Shown: positions 10,910-21,357 of the stretch, in pieces
Position numbering within the stretch: the first letter of the stretch is position 1
Layout: each line of letters starts with the position of its first letter
Notes under the pieces: model-generated
What the model saw: only the letters and a program-made list of their open reading frames with translations
The model's database searches: none
Told to the model about the DNA's origin: nothing
Translations under genes and position numbers: made by a program
Assembly (NCBI GenBank): GCA_029168955.1
Contig: JAPDOI010001943.1
Location: 1 to 64,000 of the forward strand
Source of the DNA: Aplectana chamaeleonis
Lineage: Eukaryota > Nematoda > Chromadorea > Rhabditida > Cosmocercidae
Length of the DNA stretch: 64,000 nt
Reading direction: 5' to 3'

Positions 10910-12034
10910 CTCAATGAATGAATGGAATGAACTTTTTGGAACCAGCAGCTTAGCGCGTGGTACTGCAAAGCTTTACTATAGATGCACAAGAGATACTGAC
11001 AATGCGTTTCGATTCCGCAAATCCGACCTACCCTTTGTTAACTTCGCTTGTGAGATGGTCGTTCGTTTTTCAAAATCCGATTCAAAGGCAGTGCTCACGA
11101 TGAGAAAATTGCCCGTTTTTCGCAGGAAAGTAAGCTTTGGGTCCTTCTGAAAATAACTCGAAAAACGGCCAGGAATCGTGTGGAAATCTCGGGAACTAGT
11201 CGACCCATTGGATCACCCTCCCAAGGCATAAGGCAGTTGTCCATAGTTTCTAGTACCAAAGGTACTGTTGCCGAATTTTCAAATACTCTTTGTTCCGGGA
11301 AATTGAAAGATCCAAACACGAGCATTACACTTCCGTATTTTTTCAAGAGTTTCTGGTACACGAAACAGAAAGCAAAGCTATTTACCTAACAACCTCAAAG
11401 CTCAAAACATTTTGAGACGTTTGGTTTGACGTTTTGTCCGCAGTGCGCAAAACACACCAACGGGCGTAAATAAATAATAAATGGTTTTTTCAAAGAACTT
11501 TTTTATTCGGCTTTCAAAAGTTCAATAGAGACGTTTCCCAATTATCCTCTACATCGAGAACTTGCCCACTGAAAAACATAGAAAACTAGAATCCGGCTTT
11601 CTATCGTAGACACAGCCTCTAAAAAGTTTCGAAAAAAATCCGCTTATCCCTGGAAACACACGAGAGAACTATGGGACCTCGGCTTGACACAGAATGTGCA
11701 TATTACAGAATTCAGGTTCATGAATTCAGGTCAGTGTGGTCGAATGTGCTCAAAAAACTCAAAAGCTCAAAACTCAAAAAGCTTCTTGAACTCAATAAAT
11801 GATTCTAAACTTTCACGCAAAAAAATGATTCAAAACTTTGTCAACATAAACGCTTATAAGACTGAGGAGGATGAATGTGTCAGTGTTTCCCTAAGAGAGG
11901 TAATGAATTTTGAGAAAAGCAAGAGACACGCTCTCGTTCCAACAAAACTGGAAGACGAAGACGAGTGAATGGGAAGCGTGGCAAGCCGGGTTGAGTGGAT
12001 CGATAAATGGCATGGCTGGTTTCAGCGGCACTGT
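10910..12034. other. No recognisable gene
   Basis: The open frames here (for example 11684-11968) lack recognisable domains. I see no clear repeat. Confidence 0.35.
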
Positions 12035-12185
12035 GATTTTGCCGCAGTAGCTCCGCAGTAGTACTGCAATCATTGCGGCGCCATTGCGGTATTTGACACA
12101 AGTGCGAGCCCACTGCATCGTCATTGCGGTACGACTGCGGAACTATGGGGACTGCGGCACGGTTGCGGTACTACAGCGGCCAGTT
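12035..12185. repeat. Palindromic repeat rich in ATTGCGG/CCGCAGT
   Basis: The left arm (TTGCCGCAGTAGCTCCGCAG, 12037 on) pairs imperfectly with the right arm ending ACTGCGGCACGG (12159-12170). It shares motifs with 4590-4690. Confidence 0.55.
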
Positions 12186-12235
12186 CTGTCAGAGAATGCC
12201 CCGGTCAGAGTTGGTGCTATTTGCATCTGTAACCC

Positions 12236-12740
12236 ACCGACTTCCCCCAACACCCCCCAACACCGCCCAACACCCCCCCCCCCAACACCCACCCGGTCGA
12301 TACGTATGTCTAGAATGATGAAGTGAGGTTGAGAAAATCACTCGGTGTATCCAACTAAATATGACGATGATTACGTGGCCAACAGGATTGCACCAGTTCA
12401 GAGAAGTAGTGAAGGAGAGTATGGTGAAGTAACGGAGGTAGCAGTAAGGTTAGCTTTCTAGTGATACGCAATGTTTTATCATCGGCCCGCCCACCCGGTG
12501 ATCTTCTCATCCGCCGTCATCCACGTATTGCATGGATATCGACCGCGCAGGATACACCGAGTGATTTTCTCAACCTCACTCCTTCATTTCAATCATACGT
12601 ATCGACCGGGTGGGTGTTGGGGGGTGTTGGATTGATACACCGAGTGATTTTCTCAACCTTACCCCACCACATTGTTCATACGTATCGACCGGGTGGGTGT
12701 TGCGGGGTGTTGGGGATGTTGGAGGGATACACCGAGTGAT
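12236..12740. repeat. Inverted and tandem copies of a roughly 95-bp G/C-tract unit
   Basis: The unit reads ACACCGAGTGATTTTCTCAA, then a short spacer, ACGTATCGACCGGGTGGGTG, then a G-rich tract. Two direct copies (about 12548-12640 and 12641-12735) face one inverted copy (12236-12352) in which the tract is C-rich. The ATCGACCGGGTGG motif also occurs in the MITE at 41781-42107, suggesting a related end sequence. Confidence 0.7.
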
Positions 12741-12812
12741 TTTTGCATCCCATTTCCATTGCTTTCTGTGTGTGTCGACCGTGCTGGATACGTCGGCTCA
12801 TCCAACTATGAC

Positions 12813-13152
12813 CAGGGGTCGTATTCGCCAATAACCCGCCGGGTACCCGCCGGGTAGTCGAAGGGTAAACGAGGTGAAATTTCAGTACAAAACACGCGCT
12901 CCACGGCCACCTCTCGCCTCCCTTGGCTTCCCTCGCGATCGCCGGAATTTTTCGAATGGCATAGCTGAAGAATGGCCGCTTCGCGATGGAATCTTTATCT
13001 TTTTGCAGTGATATCGATACGTAACACAGTTTGCATTTCCATCTTACATGGTGTAAGATGGGTTGATCTGCTCCTCTGCCGCGAGCGGTATCATCCCTTC
13101 CGCTTCCCTTCGACTACCCTCGGCGGGTTGTTGGCGAATACGACCCCGGGGC
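12813..13152. mobile_element. MITE with about 50-bp TIRs
   Basis: The left end GGGGTCGTATTCGCCAA, continuing to AGTCGAAGGG (12868), is mirrored by CCCTTCGACTACCC to TTGGCGAATACGACCCC (13107-13150). The interior of about 240 bp has no coding capacity. Superfamily unknown; no clear target duplication. Confidence 0.85.
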
Positions 13153-13547
13153 CTAAGTGATTCAGCAGAGATATCGGCTTATCAATGTAACAATATCAAT
13201 ATCAGCTTCCACGAAATAGACAGCATTTCATTTATTGAGAAACGGAGCATAGAGTTGGTCGATTAGTGAACGACCACATAGAGAATAATGGTCGGCTTTT
13301 CTTATCATCACAGGTATCATCATGCATCATCATGGCTTTGCAAGATCGACCGCTTGAATGCAATCTATCGCTCGATACGATTTCGGACTCGTCTGAGCCC
13401 TGTCTAAATCATTTCGGTCCCCTCTTATCACCCACTCAGATGATCCTGACTGAGTGGTGGGTTTACTACGGCCAATCTGAAAAAGTTAGCATCCTCTTAA
13501 AAATGTTAGTCATCTTAAATCACCATATCATTAAGATAATCTAACAG
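13153..13547. other. No recognisable gene
   Basis: Short direct repeats such as ATCATCATG occur. No gene or splice-supported exon was found. Confidence 0.35.
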
Positions 13548-13899
13548 ATCATCTCAACATCCCTTCATCCCATCGTTTAACCCCCCTTTCATACTTCGAA
13601 AACGGCGAAAAAAATCGCAGAAATCCGCGAAGTAAATCGCTGAAATCCGCGATTTTCGTCGCTGTTATTACGGTTTTCTCTAGAAACAGGCTAATCGTGC
13701 GAGGACCACCTGACATCATGGGCAGGGACGCAGAGGGATCTTTGTAGTTTTGAAGGAAATGGATTTCGTTCACTTTCTGAGAGAGGTTTGCACTCAGTAG
13801 ATGCCCCTTCTCCTGTTTGGGGAGGTGAATGCTCCGTACAATGCGACAAGACTTCAGAAGTAGATTTCTGGCCACCGTACGGAGTGGAAAGTGTTGCAA

Positions 13900-14224
13900 G
13901 GAGTGAGCAGGACTTCGGTGTAATTGTGCAGGACGTCATTGAAGATGCGCAGGACTTCAGTGGGGATGTGCAGGACTTCAGTGTGAGCGTGCAGGACTTT
14001 AGAGGGAGTGAGCAGGACGTGATAGAAAGTGTGCAGGACTTCTGTGGGAGTGAGCAGGACTTCGGTGTAATTGTGCAGGACGTCATTGAAGATGCGCAGG
14101 ACTTCAGTGGGGATGTGCAGGACTTCAGTGTGAGCGTGCAGGACTTTAGAGGGAGCGTGCAGGACGTGATAGAAAGTGTGCAGGACTTTAGTGGGAGTGT
14201 GCAGGACTTCAGTGGGATAGTCAG
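13900..14224 (+). repeat. 21-bp minisatellite, plus orientation
   Basis: About 15 copies of a 21-bp unit, in two alternating flavours: GTGCAGGACTTCAGTGGGAG and GTGCAGGACGTCATAGAAAG (plus T). A longer order is visible, because a block starting AGCAGGACTTCGGTGTAATT recurs about 147 bp apart (13907 and 14053). Being a multiple of three, it leaves open frames on both strands (plus 146 aa, minus 189 and 153 aa) that are probably not genes. Confidence 0.92.
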
Positions 14225-14696
14225 ATGAACGACAACAGGAACCTGAACAACAAGCTGCACGTCTTGCTGCTGCGGGCTGTCCAGTAAATCGCAGCGGAAG
14301 CAGACTTGTGCACACTCTCCGAGCTGTCCTGCACGGGTATTGGGTTCAGAATGTCATTTTTCCTAGATTCTCGGACCGGGCATTGCATTTGTTCATCTAC
14401 AGTCTGTACGCATCGCTTTGATACTGGCACGGATCGCACTGATGTGTTATAATATACGTGCACCTAGTTTGCGCCAACGCGAAAAAAAGAATCGCAAAGT
14501 ACGACTGCGATCCGTGCCCAGTGTAGATGGAGAAATGCAATACACGATCCGAGAATCCAAAAATATGATGTTGTTATCCCAATACTCGTACAGGACAGCT
14601 CGGAGAGTCCGCAGAAGTTTGATGCCGCTGCGCAGCACCAGACAGCACGCAGCAGAAAGGCGTGCAGGTTGTTGCCAGATTTTTGTTTCTGCCCAT

Positions 14697-15046
14697 CTAC
14701 GCACTCCCACTGACGTCCTGCACACTCCCACTGGTGTCCTGCACACTCCCACTGATGTCCTGCGCACTTTCTATGACGTCCTGCACACTCTTCCTAAAGC
14801 CCTGCACACTCCCACTGATGTCCTGCGCACTTTCTCTGACGTCCTGCACACTCTTCCTAAAGTCCTGCACACTCCCACGGATGTCCTGCGCACATTCTAT
14901 GACGTCCTTCACAACCCACTGATGTCCTGCACACTTTCTTTGGTGTCCTGCACACTCCCACTGATGTCCTGCGCACTTTCTATGACGTCCTGCACACTCC
15001 CCCGAAAGTTCTGCACACTCCCACTCAAGTCCTGCGCACTTTTATA
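14697..15046 (-). repeat. 21-bp minisatellite, minus orientation
   Basis: Reverse-complement array of the same unit (CACTCCCACTGATGTCCTGC), about 16 copies, forming the opposing arm of the foldback element. Confidence 0.92.
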
Positions 15047-15604
15047 CACAATACTCTATGCGAGTTTAACAAAAATATGCTGCTAATAACTTCTCTAGGA
15101 TGGCGCTGTAGCGACAATAATCATCTCAACCATTCTTCTCGCAAATCCTCAAGCTGCGAAAAAAATTGCTCAAAATTTTTCGATGAATTCAATAAAACAA
15201 CTGTGAGCGAAATTCATCGCTGCAATCCGCGTCAAAAATCGCAGCTTGAATATGCGATTTTTTTCGCCAGCGATAAAATTCGCGATACTCTGGTATGCTT
15301 AACCATTGCAGATTTGCGATTTTTTCGCAGCTTTCGAAGTATGAAAGGGGGGTAAGACCATCTCAACTTCATTCAGCCATCAGGAGAGGGTTAAGAATTT
15401 CGTTGAACAAATTTCCAAATTCCTGTTGCTTCTGGCGTTCCGATTTCTGATTCCCGAAATTGAGAGGGTCCTTGCAATTTCCACTTCCCGAAAATCACGA
15501 AAAAAAGTCCGTTCGCCCCTGCTTTTCACTACGAACGACGACAAGATCAAGAGAGTGTGCTCAGGTCTCTTGAGTGATCTATTAGGAAAACAAGGCTCAC
15601 CCAA

Positions 15605-15895
15605 CAAAATAATTTCCATCACATTCGAAGACCCTTCGCCACCGATTGGGCAGATCATGAAATCCCGACGCGTAGAACTCTGGCTGTTTTGAGTCGAAGT
15701 ATTTTTTCCTAAGGCCATTTTGCCTTCGTCATCGTTAATGAACTGTTTTCCATCCAGTAAGTGTTCCATCGAGCGGCACAGATGGTAGTCGAAAGGGGTA
15801 AAATCAGGGCTGTATGGAGGGTGAGGAAGAACTTCCCAGCCCAGGTCCAGCAGTTTCTGTTCGCCTTCTTCATGACGATGCTCGGTCACACGTAT
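15605..15895 (-). pseudogene. mariner-type transposase C-terminal fragment, minus
   Basis: The minus frame reads GWEVLPHPPYSPDFTPFDYH, the conserved block that carries the third catalytic Asp (YSPD) of mariner transposases, then HLLDGKQF and a decayed tail (RRDFMICPIGGEGSSNVMEI). The N-terminal helix-turn-helix region and the first two catalytic Asp are absent. The 46-48 bp nearest 15850 are an exact mirror of the plus-strand fragment that follows. Confidence 0.85.
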
Positions 15896-15907
15896 TTCGG
15901 ACAACCC

Positions 15908-16170
15908 GATAGAAACTGCTGGACCTGGGCTGGGAAGTTCTTCCTCACCATCCATGTGTCTCAGATCTTGCCCCTTCCGACTACCATCTGTTCCGCTCGA
16001 TGCAGCACTTCCCGGATGGAAAATAGTTCACTAACGATGACGAAGTCAAAATGGCCATAGACGAAAACTTCGACTCGAAACAGCCAGAGTTCTACGCGTC
16101 GGAAACTCATGATCTGCCCAGTCGATGGTGAGGGATCCTTGAATGTGATGGGGTCAAGCCCTTTCCAACC
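15908..16170 (+). pseudogene. mariner-type transposase C-terminal fragment, plus (inverted duplicate)
   Basis: The plus frame resumes the same region: LLDLGWEVLP, then LAPSDYHLFRSMQHF, a stop in place of a residue after DGK, and EVKMAIDENFDSKQPEFYAS. It is head to head with the minus fragment around 15880. It is diverged from its twin except near the hinge, so the inversion-duplication is either old with gene-converted centre or arose from two mariner copies. Confidence 0.82.
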
Positions 16171-16509
16171 CAAATCTTCAGCTTTTTTCCCCCACAATGA
16201 TCAAGGACCAGACTCTGTTGCATTTCAAGTGAATCCTGTTTTAGATTATCACAGAGCGAGCGTTGGCTTTTTCGTCGGAACTACTTATCAAATCGGAATC
16301 CACAGATAACTAGGGGTTTTCCAGAGTTTACCTGCTTGATTGGAAAGACACCTCTTCAATGTTGTGCGCGAACTGTTCTGGCGAGTGCACTGGCTTACGC
16401 TATTTTAACCTATTTCCGGCCTGTCTTTTGTCGCGCTTTCTTCACTACTTCGCCATTTTCCATCTCGGAATTTTTTTACGAGGGTAGCATAACAAGAACT
16501 TGTTTTCAG
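16171..16509. other. No recognisable gene; likely intron
   Basis: Ends with a strong polypyrimidine acceptor (TTGTTTTCAG at 16509), consistent with intron sequence upstream of the next exon. Confidence 0.35.
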
Positions 16510-17441
16510 CTGTTCCCCGGCGTGCAATTATCGTTTAACCACATCTCAAGATGTGCTCAATATCCGAGTTGGAAACTACTCCATGTACTCGCTGAATATT
16601 CTTTTTGCTCCGGACCCGGACTTCAAATTTATCTACGATACCTGCGATCAGCCAATGGATGTCACGTGTAGATATGATGATAATCCTGATTTATTGTTTC
16701 TGTTCTGCCGATACGTAAATATAACCCAGCCTGTCACAAGTGATCGCGCATTCCTGGCGAAGGATGGATGGTTAGTGCAATGACAATTGTTTAGTCCTAG
16801 AGATAAACAACCACGACATGACCATTAAGACATCAGCAAAAGCAGCGTTCGCAAGAACGAGCAGTAAAATGCATTAATGTTCTTGGTTTCTGAAAAAAGC
16901 TCGCGCCTAGAAATCAGATTCGGGACTGTACGATGCATCAACACAAGTTGTTTGAGCACAGAAAGACCATGCAGAATGGGATTGTGTGGTTAGTAGAGCA
17001 GCTCAAGTTTGTTAAATAAGCACAGAAGGGTGATGCAGAATTCGATGATTGGGTCAGTAGAGCAGATGTCAGCGGAAGGTCGTTCTTCAAAATTGCTGAT
17101 AAACAGCACATGAGCTGCTTGACGAGGGAAACAGATGAGATCCTCTGTGTGAGTGCAGAAACAGATGAGATTCTCTGTGTGAGTGCAGAATGGGTATACA
17201 TAGAGAACAACCCGTCAGCAGAAAGGTGCGAAGCGGAACATACACTCCTGTTTTATATAATATTACCGCTCAGACCTGCACTAACTATTGGACTACACAA
17301 GATGAGATAGATATGCATTGTTTTCAGCTCTATCCCTTCTACACCATATACAGACTCAACGCCAACACCTTCATGGCAAGTGTCAGTGTCTGATTCATCT
17401 TCGCAATACACTTTCTCAGCAACCACTCCTAGCAACTCAAG
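16510..17441 (+). CDS. Putative secreted Ser/Thr/Pro-rich protein, two internal exons
   Basis: Exon 1 (16510-16770) follows a consensus nematode acceptor TTTTCAG and encodes a Cys-bearing domain (CSPACNYRL start; FAPDPDFKFIYDTC; CRYDDNPDLLFLFCRYVNIT, the last with an N-glycosylation site). It closes at a GTTAGT donor. Exon 2 (17328-17441) again follows TTTTCAG and ends at AAG followed by GTATGT; it encodes STPYTDSTPTPSWQVSVSDS-like Ser/Thr/Pro-rich sequence. Phases match: exon 1 ends with two bases of a codon and exon 2 supplies one, making a Cys. The 557-nt intron contains a 30-bp tandem duplication (17128-17187). Start and stop exons are not found; RTE copy 2 sits in the next intron. Family unknown; a mucin-like extracellular protein is an inference. 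Confidence 0.42.
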
Positions 17442-17803
17442 GTATGTTACACTAGGAACTTTCTACTAAAGACCACATGAACCAGAAGGAGCGAATGCGC
17501 CTAAATGCTTGATCATTGGAGATAACCAAGTTTTTCTAACTGCTCCTCATACCCATTCTGGCAGTTCAATCTTCCGCCGAATGGAGACGCCCTTGTTTCT
17601 CTGTTTGCCTCGCGGGAAGTCAAGCTTTTTTTCCGAGGCGACAGCGCTCGTTAGCAACCGCACCGTGTAGAATCCGGCATGGTTGACTCATTAAGAAAAA
17701 TCGAGCTTTAGGTTGGTGGCCGTCAGGCATCAATCTTCCACTAAAGAAAACTCTTTCTGAGTTCTTAAAGGCATCGTACGCGCAGAAAACCGTATATTAT
17801 TTT
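17442..17803. other. Probable intron, no feature seen
   Basis: Follows the GTATGT donor of the preceding exon. No gene or repeat recognised before the RTE target duplication at 17804. Confidence 0.35.
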
Positions 17804-17820
17804 TTCATGTTTTTGTGTAT

Positions 17821-20800
17821 ACAAGTCTGTTGGTACCGGCTCGATGGTGCCCCTGCTTCTACTGAAGCCAGCAGACGTTTGAGTGTACACAGGGAACGTT
17901 CGAGCGAAATAGCGTGCACAACTATATCGCGAAAGTATCCCGCACACTGCATAAAGGTGTCGCCGTCCGGCACACCAAGGCTTCTGGTCCATAACACCTT
18001 AGGATCCGTACCTAGGGAGTTCATGGAGTCTTTGGTCACAAGCCACAGTTTCGCCACCCTGAACTGTGGATCGCTGTCGAGTGATTTCCAAAAAACTGCG
18101 CTATCCAGACTTCTGAGCTATTTCCATGCACCGTTTGCTGCTTTGCAGGAAACCCGCCTCAAGGATAGACCTGTCATCAGCGTGGGAGAGTACACCATCT
18201 ACTGCGGTAACGCTGACGATAGGAGAGTGGGAGGCTGTGCACTAGCTGTAAGGAAGGATTTCAATGGTATGGCCAAGGAGTTTGGCTCAACGTCGTGCCG
18301 GAATGCATTCGTACGACTGCGGGATCACAGAGGATTCAATCTGTGGATAGTGAGTGCTCATGCGCCCACTGAAACCGCCGAAGACATTTCGAAGGATGCG
18401 TTTTATGAGGAACTCAATACGTTGCTGGCCGGGATACCTTGTCAACATGCTGTCGTCGTGGGTATTGACGCAAATGCGAAGATGGGACTTGATCAGGAAT
18501 CCGAAGTACTCGGTAAATGGTTCTACCCAGTGGAGCAAACATCGGACAATGGCTACCGCCTTGTCGACTTTTGTGAACGCAGTGGTCTGATTATTGCATC
18601 GACATTCAAGAGGAATCATCGCCGCCATCAGCTTACGTGGCAGGGACCAACCCAGCTATCTCCAGAAGAGCAGCGGAAGCGGAAGATGACAACTTTGAAA
18701 CTACAGCTTGACTATGTCCTGTCGAGGAATATTCCAGTATCGGACATTCGAAGATCTAGAGCTGTGTGGTATGTTGCATTCGACTCGGATCACCGTCCTG
18801 TTCTGTTGAACTTCACTGCGAGGATTCATAAGAGGAAGCGAGGGGTTCAGCCTCTCCAGAGGATTGACATGACAAGTCTCAGAGATGAAGAGTGCAGAAG
18901 GAATTTTCGACAACGCGTTTCTATTCACATCGAAGTACGGACTAAGGAAACTTTGCGACGCGGATTCTTTTGTCAAGTGCATCCAGGACGCGTCGAAAGA
19001 GGCACTCCCGGTTGTACAGCCTAAGAAGAAGTTCGCCTACGTCTCAGAAGAAACAACATCTACCTACAACAGAGTATGTGCTCTCCGAACTGCAGAAAAC
19101 TTTGTGGAGGAGAAACGTCTGGGGAGGAAGTTGCGTCGGCAGCTTCAAAGTGACCGCGAACGAGAGTGGACGTGTAGAGCTAAGGAGTTAGAGAAGGCTT
19201 GGGAGGAGAAGAATCCGAGGAAAGCCTACACGTTGCTGCGACAGTATAGCGGGAAGATGAAGAGATGTTCTCCTGTCTTGAACACTACCAATGGGGTTGC
19301 AGTTGGTGATGCGACGCTGCCAATATGGAAGGATTACTTCAGTTCACTACTGAATCGTCCAGCGCCATCAGTACCTGAGCTCCCGCATGTTCAGAGAGCA
19401 CATTACGATGTCAGTGAGGAACCGCCGACTGAGTCTGAAGTTTTGGATTGTGTCCGGAAAATGAAGAATGGAAAGGCAGGTGGAGATGACAACATCACTG
19501 CTGAAATGCTGAAAGCTCTTCCTCCGTCTGGGATTCGTGAAATGGCCAACACCATCCGTACCATGTGGATGAGCGAAAGGATACCCGATTCGTGGAGACA
19601 TGCGATCATCGTACCTCTTCACAAGAAGCTATCCGTCACGGATCCTAAGAACTACACAGGAATCTCTCTACTCCGTGTCATGTACAAGGTTTTAGAACGT
19701 ATCATTCTCGAACGACTTATCAAACATCGTGAAAAAACGACCAGAGATGAGCAAGCCGGTTTTCGACCTGGAAGATCGACCATCGACCAAGTGTTCGTCG
19801 TGAGAAGAGTAATTGAATCGTGGCAGCGGTATTCGAAGCCCTTACAGCTTGCTTTTTTGGACTTTGAAGCCGCGTTCGACTTTACTCATCGTGATCGATT
19901 GCTCAATGCTCTGCGAGCAGATGGAGTCCCGGAAAAGTATGTTCGGTTAATCGAGGACATGAACAAAGGAACAACAGCAGCAGTCCGTACACCTGTCGGA
20001 TTTACGTCAGCTTTCGAGGTGAAAACAGGAGTAAGGCAAGGAGCCGTTTGCATTACCTTTTCTTTACAACTTCGCCGTTGATGACATCATGCGTAGAGTT
20101 GCAGAACAGTTTCCTGCGGATGTGATCCTAACACCATCAGGACGCTCCCTTGTCGACCTGGAGTACGCCGACGAAATCGTGTTATTCGCTGAAAACAACG
20201 CAAAACTGCAAAGGATTGTGAACCTCGTTTCGAAGTATGCCGCAGCCTATGAACTTCGTCTTCGTCCCGACAAATGCAAGCAGATGTGGGTCTCTCAGAG
20301 GCCTTCAACGGGAGTTTGTGTGGACGGAAAACGTATCGAACTGGTGGACGATTTCTGTTATTTGGGCTGTTTGCTGAAGAACGATGGTAGTTATGCAGCG
20401 GATATTCGACAACGATGTGCGAAAGCTACGTCTGCATTTAATTCTCTAACCAAGTGTTTGTGGTCTACCACCATCGCGAAGGAAGTCAAGTTGCGCGTCT
20501 ACCTATCCGCTATTCGCCCTATCATGATGTACGGATCGGAGACGTGGGCAGCACCGAAGACGCACATGGAAAGGTTGGATTGCACGGAGAAGAAGCTTTT
20601 TAGGCGTTTGCTTGCACATTTCTGGCCGCGTGTATGCCATAACGAAGACCTTTACAAGGAAATCGACGCAGTACATAAAAACGCTTGACACGAGGGAGGT
20701 GCCACCATCTCTTAACGCCGCCTCAAGCAGCAATGGAAAGTCGACTTCGACTGCTCGGGCATATACTAAGAAGAACGCCGGATCGTCTCGAACAACACGC

Positions 20801-21047
20801 TTTAAGAATGCTTCCAAATCCTGTCTGGAAACGGCCACCTGGGCGTAGGCGAAAGTTCTGGACGGATGTGGTTAAAGAGGATTTGAAGTCACTCGGCATT
20901 GAAAGACAGTTCAGGCGCGATGTTTCGTTTCGCAGGAAATGGAATTGTGACAGCTGGATGGAAGGTGCTCAAATTGTGGCTGAAGACCGTGAAAAATGGA
21001 CGCGGCTGACTACTAGGACGGCACACCTCGGTGAAGATGCGGAATGA
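17821..21047 (+). pseudogene. RTE-like endonuclease-reverse transcriptase, three frameshifts
   Basis: The N-terminal apurinic-type endonuclease (about 18045-18800) keeps its key motifs: FATLNCGS, AALQETR (Glu), SAHAPT, GIDANAKMG (Asp/Asn), LTWQG, LQLDYVLSR and SDHRPV (Asp-His). The RT domain has GFRPGRST, LAFLDFEAAFD (catalytic Asp), TGVRQGAV and YADE at 20166-20177, where copies 1 and 3 have YADD. The C-terminal region holds YGSETWAAPKT and a basic LRRTPDRLEQH-WKRPPGRRRKFW stretch, ending at a stop by 21047. Compared with copy 3 there is a 2-nt deletion near 18947, a 1-nt insertion near 20047 and a 2-nt insertion near 20680. The product would make target-primed cDNA if intact; this copy cannot. 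Confidence 0.92.
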
Positions 21048-21087
21048 CCGCGTCAGGCGAAAGCCAACCGATTAAGTCAAGTAAGTA

Positions 21088-21334
21088 CAGGCCATAAAAC
21101 GGCCAATGTCTCACCGTCGACTGCGTAGCACGCGCTGCGCGACCGCACGCGCGTCGGAAGCAGACGGGTTTCGGCCGCCGCGCGACGAGTTCTGGCGGCC
21201 GCGCGACGTTTCGGCCGGCGCGCGTCAAACTCGTCACGCGGCGGCAAAAAACTCGTCTGTTTCCGGCTGCACGTGCGGTCGCGCAGCGCGATTGCTACGC
21301 AGTCGACGGTGAGACATTGGCCGTTTATGGCCTG
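21088..21334. mobile_element. Palindromic MITE, CAGGCC TIR family, in RTE tail
   Basis: Ends CAGGCCATAAAACGGCC and GGCCGTTTATGGCCTG, flanked by TA on both sides. It is almost a full palindrome with GC-rich arms (GTCGACTGCGTAGC mirrored by GCTACGCAGTCGAC). Same family as 10543-10907 but without the AT-rich centre. It inserted after RTE copy 2 because it lies inside that element's 3' tail, within its target duplication. A decayed right end of this family (GCCGTTTTATAGCCTGTA) is near 25154-25171. Confidence 0.93.
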
Positions 21335-21357
21335 TAAATAATTCATGTTTTTGTGTA

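Larger units (their letters stand above)
13560..15367. mobile_element. Foldback element with minisatellite arms
   Basis: The ends are inverted repeats: TAACCCCCCTTTCATACTTC (from 13577) on the left and its mirror GAAGTATGAAAGGGGGGTAA (to 15356) on the right, followed inward by GCGAAAAAAATCGCA on both sides. Inside, a plus-oriented 21-bp array (13900-14224) faces a minus-oriented one (14697-15046). The central 14230-14690 is itself palindromic (the left side near 14318-14443 mirrors the right side near 14505-14605). Flanking TAA on both sides may be a short target duplication. No transposase is present. The shape fits a foldback or nonautonomous cut-and-paste element. Confidence 0.8.
17820..21341 (+). 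mobile_element. RTE-like retroposon copy 2, longest copy, with 16-bp TSD
   Basis: A 16-bp perfect target duplication TTCATGTTTTTGTGTA lies at 17804-17819 and 21342-21357. Between them is about 3.27 kb of element plus a 247-bp MITE inserted at a TA in the tail (tail GATTAAGTCAAGTAAGTA, 21070-21087). It starts TACAAGTCTGTTGG, with no initiator Met before 18023, so it may be slightly 5'-truncated. Single-ORF layout, AAGT-type tail and lack of poly(A) point to an RTE-like clade. Confidence 0.92.
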
